Part shown: positions 49,601 to 57,783 of the stretch, piece after piece | Layout: each line of letters begins with the position of its first letter | Position numbering within the stretch: the first letter of the stretch is position 1 | Origin: Henricia sp. BOLD:AAB3569 | Taxonomy: Eukaryota > Echinodermata > Asteroidea > Spinulosida > Echinasteridae | Assembly: GCA_037783545.1 (NCBI GenBank) | Contig: JBBELK010001423.1 | Location: 1 to 64,000 of the forward strand | Direction: 5' to 3' | DNA: 64,000 bases | Program-made: the position numbers and the translations under genes | The notes under the pieces: model-generated | What the model saw: only the letters and a program-made list of their open reading frames with translations | What the model was told of the DNA's origin: nothing | The model's database searches: none

Positions 49601-52600
49601 AATAATTTTAATGCTACTTGATGCTTTTTTTCAAATTGGACTGTTTGTAGATCAACATGAACATTGAGTGAAGTTGTACATATGGTTGATACAACCCTTA
49701 CAGAAATGTAAGCTTGCCGCAAGCTTGCATTAAGCTTGTAATTAGATTGCTGCAAGCTTATTAAGCTTGCCGCAAGCTTGTACAAGATTGCAGTCTTGTG
49801 TGCAAGCTTGTGCGCAAGCTAGCGGCAAGCTTGCAGGCTTGCTGCAAGCTTGCCGCAAGCTTGCAAGCTTGCTGCAAGCTTGCCGCAAGCTTGCCGCAAG
49901 CTTGCCGCAAGCTTGCATGTGTGCCTGCAAGCTTGCCGCAAGCTTGCATGTGTGCCTGCAAGCTTGCCACAAGCTTGCACGTGGCCTGCAAGCTTGCAGC
50001 AAGCTTACAGCAAACTTGCAGGCCACCTGCAAGCTTACAGCAAACTTGCAGGCCATGTGCAAGCTTGCAGCAAGCTTGCACGCGAGTCTGCATGCTTGCA
50101 GCAAGCTTGCACGTGTGTTTGCAAGCTTGCAGCAAGCTAGTATGTGTGCCTGCGAGCTTACAGCAAGCTACATGTACATGTGCGTACAAGCTTGCAGCTA
50201 GCTTGCATACATGTGCCTGATGAGAAAAAAATTCCTATAATAATTTCCTACGTATAATAATCCATGTTTTTTATTTGCATTTTCTCAATTCAATAGCATT
50301 TTTTTTACAAATGTTTTTGTAAACCTTTTCTTCATATAAATTAATTTCTAGATCTGCAACAAATAATTGCCTTAATTAGAAAGAAAAATATAAATCCTTA
50401 AGTTCTGTAGTCCATACAGTAATTGTCCAAACTTGTTTGGAAAACAAACAAGCTTCCAGCTTATAGCAACATAAATAAGACTAGTTGATAATAAAATTAT
50501 TGAACCTTTTTACTTTTATTTGTTTAGACCAAAAAAAAGAAAAAAATGAATGCAATGCCAGGTTCCATTTATTTGCCTAATCTCCTACACTTTTAACAAT
50601 AAAGATTGAGAACCAGTCTAGGGATATACACTATCTCTGGTTCCCTGACTCCAACATTAAACAAGTGAGCATACAGTAGCAGCTGGAACCAGACTTTTGT
50701 AACTGCATGCTGGTTTGAAAGTGTTGCAAGGGCTGGAAATACAAATGTGGTGATATTTCTCATCTGAAATCAGCTTTATCAGGCCTCTTTTTACTTTACT
50801 AAGGTAATACTTGCACAAATTAACAAAACTGAAATAATGAAGAGTTTATTGTATAGGCCTACATGTGTGTATAGACAAACCATTGTATTGTTCATTATCA
50901 TGTTCATAGAACAACATTGTTCATTGTAGGACACTAGCCAAAACAGTTTTATTTAGTCTTAGATAATTATTTTACCTACAAATATCACTAGGTATCAGTG
51001 TCAGGAAGTGTAAATTTGACATAAAAATTAAGCAGTTAGTTTAGCTTAAATTTAGCAGAAAAAAAGATGCTGTGATACATGTATCAGGATAGCCATGCAC
51101 TCTCAATCGGTCATGTCCTTGGTTTTGCATGTGTACTGTGATCTTCTCATTTATGCTCGGATTTATGCCTAAATTCGATTTGTAGGACCGAGTTTTATTT
51201 TTTAGCAATTAACATGATTAATGCATTCCTTTCAGCTGCTCATAGAGCAATGAACATGCAGTTTTATCTTGTTAGGTTTTCTCAACAAAACTCAAAAGCT
51301 TCAAATTTTTCTAAGTTGTCCCTGCGGTAGGCCTACATATATAGCTTGCAAAATTTAAAAAATTCCAATCCCGGCAAGTTTGGGGCAAGCTTGCTGGCGA
51401 GCGGTAGGTAAGCATGTAGGCAAGCTTGCAGCAAGCTTGCAGCAAGCTTGCGGCAAGCTATACGGCAAGCTTGCAGCAAGCTTGCAGCCAAGCTTGCAGC
51501 AAGCTTGCAGACAAGCTTGCCTGCAAGCTTGCAAGGTTCCAAAAATGCAAATGAGGGCAAGCTTGCTGCGAGCTTGCAGCAAGCTTGCAGCAAGCTTGCT
51601 TGTGAGCAGGTAGGCAAGCTTGTCTGCAAGCTTGGCGGCAAGCTTGCGGCAAGCTTGCGGCAAGCTTGCCCTCATTTGCATTTTTGGAACCTTGCAAGCT
51701 TGCAGGCAAGCTTGTCTGCAAGCTTGCCGCAAGCTTGCAGCAAGCTTGGAAGATTTCTGTAAGGGAAATTTGGCACACGCGCATTGCTGACGAGCTTCTG
51801 CCTTTAAAGGCAGTATACATGTACATCATTGGTAATTTCGAAAATCAGATATTCACAGATTTACGCCTAACTTACAATGTACACAATATAAACATGATGA
51901 CCGTAGAAAACTTCCACTGAAATGGTTTTGTCTAAAGTGCTATAGTCTATGAGAAATTAGTAAAACATGAGACGAAAATTCAATTCGCCCAAGTGCCATT
52001 TCGCCCCAAACCACTTCGCCCGAGTGCCATTTCGCCCCAAATTACTTCGTCCAAACACTACATCACCCAAATGCCACTTCACCCCAAAACCACTTCGTGC
52101 ACAGGCCGTGGTTCAGGGCAAAATGGTTCAGGGCAAAGTGGTTTTGGGGAGAAATGACTGCAAACCCTTCTTTGACTGTTTTCTCAAAAGTTAGACGAAG
52201 TACGGAGCTGGTTTAATTTTGCTCAGGTTGGTTTTAATCATGCATATCTTCAATCACACAGGAGGATAAAACTATTTGTAAGAGTTTTACCAATCATGTA
52301 CATGTATACTATCTTTAAACCCCACAATAGACTTAACTTGTTGTTAGTAGTGCATGTCATTTTATGTATGGAATTTAAAGGCTACTTACCAAAGCAAACC
52401 TGGCAGAAGTCATCGGTCGAATCCTTGCAGTAGTGGTCACAGGACAGACACGCCTCCAGCACTGGTTGCCAAAACAGAGGAGGTGGCTCATCTTGAATCG
52501 TCCTTCTTTTGCACTCGCGATTTTCCTTGGCTGAAAAAACAAAACAAAGGTTGACTGTCAAACTATCAAATTAGCAAGCGAATTGGATTAATCTCAAATG

Positions 52601-55600
52601 AGCAAAGACAAATCCACTTCAGCATTTCATGTTTTAAAGGGGAAAATATGTTAAAAAGCCCCCAAAATATTTTGTTTGCATTTTAATAATAGTTGGCTTT
52701 TGTGTTTTTAATCAGTGTTTTAAAAGTAGCACTTTTTTTCTGTCCCAAATGGTATTTTGTAGCTCGGCATAAATGTACACGGAGGTGAACGCCAAGGCAT
52801 ATATGCCTAAAAACCAAAAATAAAATGACCATACAAAAATGTAATGCACATTCCGTGCATACTTTATAACAAAAGGTTGCTCCTAACCACAACAAAGTTT
52901 GTCCTACCTAGCAACAACTAATTTTAACTCCAACCATAGAAACTGAATTTAAAGTACGAGGTAAATGAAATAGCTCATCATTAGGCGATGTCACAGGAAA
53001 CATCTATAAATTTTGATACATTACGAAAACGACCTATTCCTCACTGTGGTGTTGAAAAGAGCACCATTTCTTCTAAGCTCATTTGATTACTAAATGACAG
53101 TGTTCAATATACTGTCAACCGTATGCGTGTTTCTATTCGAAACCCAGATTTACCAGATAATACTGGGAAATTTTGCTTAGTAGAAACAGAGAATTTTTCC
53201 CGGCATTTTTAATTCTCGCCAACTGTTCTCGAGGAAGGAAAATTCAAAATGCCGCTGTCTTTATCTGGTAAACACCAAAAGAAACACTCCATTCTTCCTG
53301 AGTGTGCATACAGAAAATGGAAGAAATGGAAGCATGCGACCACACAATGATGACCCGGTGCTTGACCCCTGCATATTTATCCGGAAAATTCACAAAGTGC
53401 GATGGAAGGCCAGCAAGCTCGGCTATTTTCCGGACGAAGCAGTTCAAGAGAAACTTCTAATTAACTGATTTTTACAGGTAAATGGGTTTACCAGTAAAAT
53501 TGTGGAAGTTCAACAGAAACATGCCTCAATTGCATTGTACTCAATATTTCTAGAATCGAAAACAAAACCAAGAGAATTGATACATGTACCATAATCAAAA
53601 ACAATGCATAGTTCCGACCTGTCAATCAAGCCGAACCCGCGACCAATCACAACAGAGCTAGCAGACGGCGCCCACAAAGGTCAAAGTGATGCAATCATCA
53701 CAAACAATCCGCGATGTTCTGCCCATACAGTTTGTATGTTGTATGCGCCAGTGACCGGGTGAATTTTGGTTTTAATGTTGGGCGATTCGCTGTTCAAAGG
53801 TAGGAAAGCGCATTTTTATGAAAGATATGTCACCCCTGCATTACTAGCCCTTCGCTCAGTGTGTGCTACGGTAACTGTCGACCTCAAAACATAAATACCT
53901 TTGGGTTTTCTCCAATGAATCTGTGCTTTCCATGCCGAGTCCCGTTGCTTCGTACGTAGTCTCGCCATTTTTTTGCGATGGCTTGTGAGCACATAGCAAC
54001 AATATCCAAGGGGGCGGGGTTAACTGGGCAATCTCGGAACTATGCATTATACCCACAGCAGAATGTAATCCACAACTATAATTGATAAAATGACCAGTGG
54101 GGAGAACATGCAAATTGACAGGCGACCAAACTCACGACAAAATAAAAATCTTGGAGCCATCCAAACTTCGCTGAACACTGCTTTTAAAACACCCATCAAT
54201 GTTTTGAGATTTGTTTTTCCTGATTTGGTGACACTATAATTTTAGCAATTTTAACAGATGAATTTAAAGAATTTCTGGAAAGATTTATTTTGCTGAAAGG
54301 CAAACAAATTTGTATGAAGTGAAAAGGGGTAATTTTGAGCATCCTCTGAATCTTAATAAAATTCCTCTTTTTTAAATTTTATCTCCTCTTTTTTTGCTTT
54401 TTTTTCTCTTCAGTTTCTTTGTGCATGTGTAAAAATATAGGAGGTTCTCCTGTATATTTTTTAATTTGTTTATTTGGCTGGATATTAATTTTTGTATTGC
54501 TTGTTGCTGATATTCTTGAATAACAATTCGTGTACATGTATGGAACACGAGATCCGAAAACCAGTCTAACTGTGCCTAAACTGTAAAATAACTTGCATTG
54601 CGTTGCAAAAGGTACATGCAAACAAAAAAAAGCTGGTGAGATTAAAATTTATTTTAAAAAACGAAAAACAATCCCGACCCAAAATGTTTTAACTTTTGGT
54701 CGGTCAGGCGAGGGCAACACAATTTTTTTTAGGCCTATAGTTATGTCAAACTCAGAATACAACATATTCGTTTAGGCCAAGAAAAAAATACCTCAGTTTC
54801 CTATTACCTGATTACATGAAAAATTTATTTAGGGTGGGTAGGGGGAAATATCTTATTATTTTGCTCCAAATTTGTTTACCCGAAAATATTAAGGTGCGAT
54901 GATGGTCGGTATTTTTTCACCTTCATAAATTAGAACTGTTATCATGTTGACGTAAAAATCACATTCTAGAACTGTACACAATATCTGAATTTAAAAAGCA
55001 GGTGATTGCAGATACAAACACACGAGAGTGAGCCGCATTTTTAAGCTTTTGGGGGTTAAACAAATATTAGGTTTCAGGTAGGAACAATAAGTTATTATTT
55101 TTTACTGATTTTATTAATCAAATGATACAGGTTTCACATGATTTTCTAGGTTAGGGCGGGTAACCGGAAACACTGGTATTTTTTGTCTTGGCCTTAGGGC
55201 AAGATACTTACCATATAGAACAGCTTGTGCTGGGCCAATGATTATTACTAACAGCAACAGCAAGGCGCCTCTGCGCCCTGTTGTCAGTGTTGCTGAATTA
55301 CCACGCAGATATCCTACAGATAAAAATGAAACCAAAATCATGTCACAGACATAATAGTCCGTCCAATAAAAGGCCCTTAAAATGGCATTGTATGTACGAC
55401 ATTTTAGCTACAGTACATCACACCTAGAAATTTGCAAATACCCATTTCTTCTTAAAATGCATGCTACTCAACATCTATTTACTTGTCTGTTGTATTTCAG
55501 CATGTCAACCATGAAGAAAGTAGCACGTCCATGAACATTTTTGCACAAAACTTCCGATCTCGACCAAATCTTGGGAAGATCTGCCTCGCACTCTCCTCCT

Positions 55601-57207
55601 TCGCCAAGCTCATAAAATTTGTGAACTCATGCATGTAAACTATTAGACGGGTTTCCGTATCTGAACTCGCCGTTGAACCAACTCGACCGTTGTGCATGAA
55701 GTACGCACAGCATTCGAGTTGGTTCGAGTCGAGTTGGTAATGGTAAACGGTAGAGTTGGTAGTGGCGACCAAATACTCTGCCGCTGCAGAGGGGTAATTA
55801 GCAACTGCACAAAACTAGAGCACCAAAACAATTTATGCATCAAGCGGTTAAGATGGCTTTCCGCTCACGTATAATGCAAATGTTTTGAACTTTCTAATTT
55901 AAAAATGTTAAAATTAACAATAAAACATTCCGATTTAAAAGTTTAGATTGTAAACTTAATATGCAGGCCTATCAATTTTTTCACCACTTGCACATTACAA
56001 CATTGCAAATACACAAGAGTGAGCTTTGAGGGGGTAAAACAAAATAAAGGCGATGTGCACAAAATGTGGGTTTCAAGTAGGCACAATTAATATGTTTTAA
56101 TTTTTTATGGATTTTTTAATTTTGAGCAAAAAGATAGGTTCTGCATGATTTTCTAGGTTGGGGCGGGTAATAGAAACATGGCATTTTTATTGGCCTTACG
56201 TTTAAGAATAGCAAAACACCAGTCAAGCCTACACTAGCCCAAATGCCTCTGGCCGCACACACCTTGCCAGAGGCATTCTAGTCTTGGCCCAAGACTACTC
56301 TAGTCGATATTGGTTTGTGTACGCGTTGGCCATATAGTGCGCCCTCTTGCAGCACTAACGGACCAGTCTTTGCTCACTAGAGTAGTCTTGGGAATTTCTC
56401 CCGGAAGTTCAGCATTGGGGGCGGTACCGTTTTATGTAAATAGCTGCAGAGGGTTTTATGATGGCACACAAGGGACATGGCATACCACAGATATCTTTGC
56501 AAATATTTGCAATGTCGCAATTATCTTCATAAACAAACGTATTTTGCGATGTCATACGCCTTTGCAAACATGTTTGTAAATATATTCGCAAACATTTGCC
56601 AAGAAACTTATGCCACCGAAAATATTAGCAACGATAAAACGGTCATGTTCGATGATTCTTGTAAGCCGCCTTATATTTTTCAAACCATTCGAAGCGCGCG
56701 CACGCGGTGTATTTGGGTCACGCTCTGCGGTCGACGCGCTGTATTTGGGTCGCTCGCTGCATTCCCACGCTCTGCTGTATTTGGGTCACTCGCTGATTGG
56801 TTCCCTAGGAAAGCCTAGGCAAAAACAAAGAAAAAGTTAAAACTTCCGGGAGAAATTCCCAAGACTACTCTAGTGAGCAAAGACTGGTCCGTTAGTGCTG
56901 CAAGAGGGCGCACTATATGGCCAACGCGTACACAAACCAATATCGACTAGAGTAGTCTTGGGCCAAGACTAAAGGCATTCAGGCTCCAACACGTTCGCCA
57001 TGCAATCGAGATTCCATGCACTGGACATGACATGGAGCGTGACATAAACCTTTTCCCCAGGTAAATTAAATCATGTTTCCTCGCCAAATTTAAACTTTCT
57101 GAGGCATTATCATATTATGAAGAATTGGGTGGCGAACGTGTATGGTATCCGTATCGTGGATAAACATAAGCAATGCATTAAAACAACAGCATCTTTTACC
57201 TTTCATT
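37456..57207 (-). CDS. Single-CRD TNF receptor-like membrane protein (Fn14/BCMA/TACI type), 8 coding exons
   Basis: Model: 57201-57207, 55212-55313, 52390-52530, 44652-44720, 40918-40980, 40581-40661, 39645-39740, 37456-37697. These sum to 801 nt with no internal stop (266 aa), and every junction is phase 1 with GT/AG ends. Domain order: signal peptide (residues 1-33, hydrophobic core ALLLLLVIIIG, cut after AQA); one six-cysteine domain (C43, 64, 67, 71, 79, 82); Thr/Pro-rich stalk (85-155); transmembrane helix (about 159-183); Lys/Arg stop-transfer and cytoplasmic tail (184-266). Six cysteines spaced x20-x2-x3-x7-x2, with an aromatic/Leu run before the second, match the Fn14/BCMA/TACI branch of TNF receptors. 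By family analogy it would bind a TNF-family ligand and signal through TRAFs. The exons were found by eye, and the first exon and any untranslated exons are the least certain part. Confidence 0.78.
38071..39077. mobile_element. 1-kb foldback element, ~480-bp arms, in receptor intron 7
   Basis: The left arm 38071-38552 and right arm 38581-39077 are reverse complements over nearly their whole length with scattered indels. The loop is about 28 bases. The ends are TA-TGGGTCATTC and GAATGACCCA-TA, the same terminal decamer and TA flank as the MITE at 27676. There is no transposase frame. Confidence 0.9.
39078..39644. other. Receptor intron 7 remainder, nothing else seen
   Basis: No repeat or exon that I can support. 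The minus-strand frame at 39019-39249 begins inside the foldback and is not a gene. Confidence 0.45.
39645..39740 (-). CDS. Receptor exon 7, transmembrane helix
   Basis: 96 nt, phase 1 to 1. The acceptor is CTTTTCTTCTTGTAG and the donor AAAAC|GTAAGTTA. The peptide FSGIVLRVAPFFLLTLALF continues VGMYMYWFLYRK: one hydrophobic helix followed by basic residues, as in a type I membrane protein. Confidence 0.82.
40581..40661 (-). CDS. Receptor exon 6, stalk repeat
   Basis: 81 nt, phase 1 to 1. The acceptor is GGTTATAAAG, whose polypyrimidine tract is weak, and the donor GGGTTAG|GTTGGTATTTTTCC. It encodes ISTLDPLETQKPTTADD followed by EGVTDSSGL. It is the longest of the three related stalk exons, with an extra acidic stretch. 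Confidence 0.72.
40918..40980 (-). CDS. Receptor exon 5, stalk repeat
   Basis: 63 nt, phase 1 to 1. The acceptor is TTTTTACAG. The peptide ISTPVPLETRKQTATESSG aligns with exon 6 (ISTLDPLETQKPTTADD). Its donor is GGGCAAG|GTACTTTTCC: the intron start matches the other stalk exons but lacks their extra GTTG. Confidence 0.75.
41000..41759. other. Receptor intron 4, no feature seen
   Basis: AT-rich intronic sequence. Small minus-strand frames at 41511-41800 lack splice support and domains. Confidence 0.4.
41760..42180 (+). mobile_element. Dispersed repeat family R4, plus copy
   Basis: From AAAGGGCCCCTTATTTAGG through TTTTAGTTTTTATGCTAATG, ACCAAGGTCACGATGTCACA, AGGAAAATCACATTCAACTG to AAACTGGGGGTAGAAAC. 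It is the longest of four copies (see 31830, 42800, 45195). Confidence 0.72.
42600..42730. mobile_element. Small TIR element with ATAGTCGACTA
   Basis: ACTTCAAGTTCGA and TCGAACTTGCACC form inverted ends around ACTATAGTCGACTA and GATAGTCGACTACAG. Confidence 0.55.
42800..42985 (-). mobile_element. Dispersed repeat family R4, truncated copy ending in (CAT)n
   Basis: Matches the family from CATGGCTTACA to CATTTGTATTCAT, then stops at a CATCATCATCATCAT microsatellite (42966-42984). Confidence 0.6.
43465..43700 (-). pseudogene. LINE reverse-transcriptase C-terminal relic
   Basis: The minus strand reads ...VQNWNSVQPYMKDLEKIT, then VFKNEFKAQLLEKY, then a stop. The pattern WNS-P--(K)(D)L---FK--FK--LL--Y is typical of the C-terminal end of non-LTR retrotransposon ORF2 proteins. 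Only this 3' end is present, as expected for 5'-truncated insertions, and it lies in a receptor intron. Confidence 0.5.
44160..44555. mobile_element. TIR element with repeated AATGCGGAC
   Basis: AATGCGGACA recurs four times (about 44221, 44343, 44464, 44525). Inverted segments GGGGGAAACTTACCGAGACG-like and CGTCTCGGTAAAACCTCC pair. It contains the 112-aa minus frame 44214-44552, which I read as chance. Confidence 0.55.
44652..44720 (-). CDS. Receptor exon 4, Thr/Pro-rich stalk repeat
   Basis: 69 nt, phase 1 to 1. The acceptor is GTTTTAG and the donor GGGCTAG|GTTGGTAC. The peptide QEPLTTEPPETRKPTTTDDF is mucin-like and probably O-glycosylated. It shares P/LETRK-T with the next two exons. About 100 nt upstream of its acceptor lies a 145-base C-rich tract on the transcript strand. 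Confidence 0.75.
44819..44964 (+). repeat. G-rich tandem tract (GGGGGAAGGGGGT)n
   Basis: Purine-rich on the plus strand, with many G4-G6 runs and a ~13-base period. It is C/T-rich on the receptor transcript strand. It lies in the intron 99 bases upstream of exon 4's acceptor. It could form G-quadruplex or triplex DNA, or act as an extended pyrimidine tract. Confidence 0.9.
45195..45455 (-). mobile_element. Dispersed repeat family R4, minus copy
   Basis: The reverse complement matches 41760-42010, including CATGACCAAGGTCATGATGTCACA and AGGAAAATCACATTCAAC. Confidence 0.75.
45511..45655. mobile_element. TGGGTCATTC MITE, right half
   Basis: Homologous to 27790-27938 (AAGAATATGTCCTGAATTTA, TTTACAAGATGTCAGAT, AACGGGGACAGAAAAA) and ends GAATGACCCA-TA. 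The left half is missing. Confidence 0.78.
46262..46783 (+). other. Unassigned pair of overlapping open frames
   Basis: Two frames abut: 46186-46488 (100 aa, containing AYRSIIEKLTAHNERLRSIL) and 46481-46783 (100 aa, containing RRIGDFETLSKQSNFIRYWD). Together they give ~500 bases open in plus frames apart from one shift, preceded by an acceptor-like TTTTTTGTAAATTAG. They lie antisense within receptor intron 3. I recognise no domain. This could be an old transposon fragment or chance. Confidence 0.25.
46795..47045 (-). mobile_element. SINE-like retroposon
   Basis: GGGAAAACCCCACAGAAAAG, GTGGAGGAAACCCACAGAAT, AGAACCGGCCCAATCTACAT and a B-box complement GGGATTCGAACC occur in the order typical of a widespread invertebrate tRNA-derived SINE, read from the minus strand. 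Confidence 0.55.
47460..47729. mobile_element. GGGGCCAATTTCATGG foldback family, complete copy
   Basis: AGGGGCCAATTTCTTGGAGC at the left and GCGCCATGAAATTGGCCCCT at the right. Subterminal GCTAA and TTAGCA motifs are inverted. Confidence 0.85.
47805..47879 (-). repeat. tRNA-Asn-like SINE head
   Basis: The acceptor GGCTTCA/TGGAGCC pairs, the anticodon stem is TCTGC/GCAGA with loop ACGTTAA (C at position 33), and the T-loop is TTCGAAT. The D region has a duplicated CATA. It is followed on the minus strand by degenerate sequence. Homologous to 22835-22905. Confidence 0.7.
48040..48218 (-). mobile_element. tRNA-Asn-like SINE, head plus body
   Basis: The head is 48218-48147 (72 nt, the best cloverleaf of the three, but with C33, a T-T acceptor mismatch and two T-stem mismatches). 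It is followed on the minus strand by the shared body AAGTTGCTTTTCACTGCATC and the CACCCCGGCGGACCCTGTG region. Confidence 0.75.
48240..49384. other. Receptor intron 3, no feature seen
   Basis: AT-rich with scattered ACATGTA/TGTACATGTA strings. No exon or clear repeat. Confidence 0.4.
49385..49605 (-). mobile_element. tRNA-derived SINE
   Basis: The minus strand has a head ending GGTTATGGGTTCGAGCCCCA, then GGGCAAGACACTTGATTCCC and AACCCAAGCGATATTTGGGG. It is the same SINE type as 23045-23215 with a better preserved head. Confidence 0.72.
49707..50216. repeat. Palindromic minisatellite (GCAAGCTTGC)n, array 1
   Basis: About 40 units of the perfect 10-base palindrome GCAAGCTTGC (or near variants) spaced by (A/C)(A/G)-type dinucleotides or short CATGTGTGCCT spacers. 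Because a 12-base palindromic unit has no stop in any frame, long frames (up to 144 aa of ACKLAASLQ-type repeats) open on both strands. They are not genes. Confidence 0.95.
50217..51369. other. Between the two palindromic arrays, no gene
   Basis: AT-rich intron sequence with a small inverted pair GAGAACCAGTCTAGGGATA and CTCTGGTTCCC near 50608-50640. Confidence 0.45.
51370..51747. repeat. Palindromic minisatellite (GCAAGCTTGC)n, array 2, itself inverted
   Basis: The same unit as array 1. In addition, 51497-51563 and 51661-51730 are reverse complements, both carrying GGTTCCAAAAATGCAAATGA or its complement between units. The array therefore folds back on itself around ~51613. Confidence 0.93.
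51795..52330 (+). mobile_element. Dispersed AAAGGCAGT element, short copy
   Basis: Starts TTTAAAGGCAGTATACATG and is collinear with 33420-34480 minus its internal 0.5-kb insert. It includes a run of CCATTTCGCCC / CCACTTCGCCC minirepeats (51985-52110). It ends 60 bases before receptor exon 3. Confidence 0.72.
52390..52530 (-). CDS. Receptor exon 3, six-cysteine TNFR domain
   Basis: 141 nt, phase 1 to 1. The acceptor is TTTGTTTTGTTTTTTCAG and the donor TTTG|GTAAGTAG. It encodes a single cysteine-rich domain with core FWQPVLEACLSCDHYC and end DDFCQVCF. BCMA and TACI have the pattern C-x12-C-x2-C-x3-C and an aromatic-D-x-L-L turn before the second Cys. Fn14 ends in DFC-x2-C. Here the first loop is longer (20 residues) and the Asp of the BAFF-contact turn is replaced (QPVL), so ligand choice probably differs. 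Confidence 0.85.
53603..54048. mobile_element. TIR element in receptor intron 2, with a candidate alternative first exon
   Basis: AATGCATAGTTCCGA and TCGGAACTATGCATT are exact 15-base inverted ends. The interior is GC-richer than its surroundings and holds a GC box (GGGGCGGGG, 54011-54019). On the minus strand AAAAAAATGGCG is a good start context. It opens MARLRTKQRDSAWKAQIHWR, then KPK, and ends at CCCAAAG|GTATTT (53968-53899, 70 nt, phase 1), compatible with splicing to the cysteine-rich exon. Confidence 0.55.
55018..55197. repeat. Dispersed repeat, copy 1
   Basis: Shares CACAAGAGTGAGC-type, TTTCAGGTAGGAACAAT and TGATTTTCTAGGTTAGGGCG with the copy at 56008-56203. It ends 14 bases from receptor exon 2. 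Confidence 0.7.
55212..55313 (-). CDS. Receptor exon 2, signal peptide
   Basis: 102 nt, phase 1 to 1. The acceptor TTTTTATCTGTAG and the donor ATATG|GTAAGTATC are both strong. It encodes YLRGNSATLTTGRRG, a hydrophobic core ALLLLLVIIIG, and PAQA as a textbook signal-peptidase site. An in-frame ATG just upstream (55341) would allow an unspliced start, but it lies inside the acceptor tract. Confidence 0.78.
56008..56203. repeat. Dispersed repeat, copy 2
   Basis: Collinear with 55018-55197 in the same orientation (TTTCAAGTAGGCACAAT, TGATTTTCTAGGTTGGGGCG, ATTGGCCTTA). Confidence 0.7.
56279..56971. mobile_element. Element with identical 131-bp inverted repeats, receptor intron 1
   Basis: Arms 56279-56409 and 56841-56971 are reverse complements with no mismatch that I can find. 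Each arm is internally inverted too (CCCAAGACTACTCTAGT ... ACTAGAGTAGTCTTGGG), so each may be a solo MITE. The 431-base interior has three repeats of TGTATTTGGGTC and CGCTCGCTG-type text and no convincing gene. Confidence 0.9.
57201..57207 (-). CDS. Receptor exon 1 coding part (Met-Lys-Gly...)
   Basis: ATG AAA G followed by the donor GTAAAAG. The start has G at -3. Joined to the next exon's GATATCTG it gives Met-Lys-Gly-Tyr-Leu-Arg-Gly and a normal-length signal peptide, and it makes the whole reading frame divisible by three. Upstream lies a TATA-like box. The coding part is only 7 nt, so it rests on splice-signal and frame fit. Confidence 0.5.
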
Positions 57208-57300
57208 CCAGTTTCTTCCTCTCATAAAAAGTCAGGTCTAGTCGACTAAAAACGGAGTACTACGAGGATGCACGTCCGCACACCGCTTATAAATTACAGG
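57208..57300 (-). promoter_or_regulatory. Candidate core promoter and 5' leader of the receptor gene
   Basis: On the minus strand AATTTATAAGCGG places a TATA-like TTTATAA at 57294-57288, 81 bases before the ATG. A start site about 30 bases further would leave a ~50-base leader. An upstream ATG at 57226-57224 (weak context, T at -3) opens a 13-codon frame. After splicing that frame overlaps the main start and ends in the next exon (TGG-TAA), so it could damp translation. Confidence 0.4.
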
Positions 57301-57783
57301 GCGAATCCATTGGGGAAAAAGAGGGATGGTGATTTAGCTTTATGCTGTAATTTCTTTAATAACTGAGTCGGGGACTGAGCTAATGTGTTTATAAGAACAT
57401 CTGTAAGGACCACATACAAAGATAATATGACAGAAATTTCGGAAAGACAACATATAAACAGAAAACCCAACAAACAAAAGGACGGATTAACAAAACACCC
57501 CTCATCTCTCAAGTCTGATCAACACCGGCGTGATTGCGCAATACGACAGGGATTTCCCCCTCGGCCCTCACAAGGCAAAACGGTGTATCTTCCATTGTTC
57601 TTCAAGATACACCTTTTTGCCTTATAAGCTTACCGGGGCCGCCCTGTTCCGCACCACATCACACTAAAATAAGGTCGGGGGCCCCAAATGTAATATGTTG
57701 TCAAGAAGTAGGCGTTTACACCTGGTTCGTGGTCTTTCAACTCTGAGAAGTGAAGGCTGAAAAGTGCTCTAATTTTCCTCTGT

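Noticed and set aside
49742-50220. Open frames up to 144 codons on both strands (ACKLAASLQ-type repeats)
   Set aside because: A stop-free 12-base palindromic repeat opens all six frames; this is a composition artefact.
53899-53968. A confident second promoter for the receptor
   Set aside because: Kept only as a speculative finding: it lies inside a TIR element, and a 70-nt frame with a compatible donor can occur by chance.
55212-55341. ATG at 55341 as the receptor start (longer hydrophobic N-terminus)
   Set aside because: It sits within a good acceptor tract (TTTTTATCTGTAG); splicing from 57201 gives a cleaner signal peptide and a TATA-linked leader. Not fully excluded.
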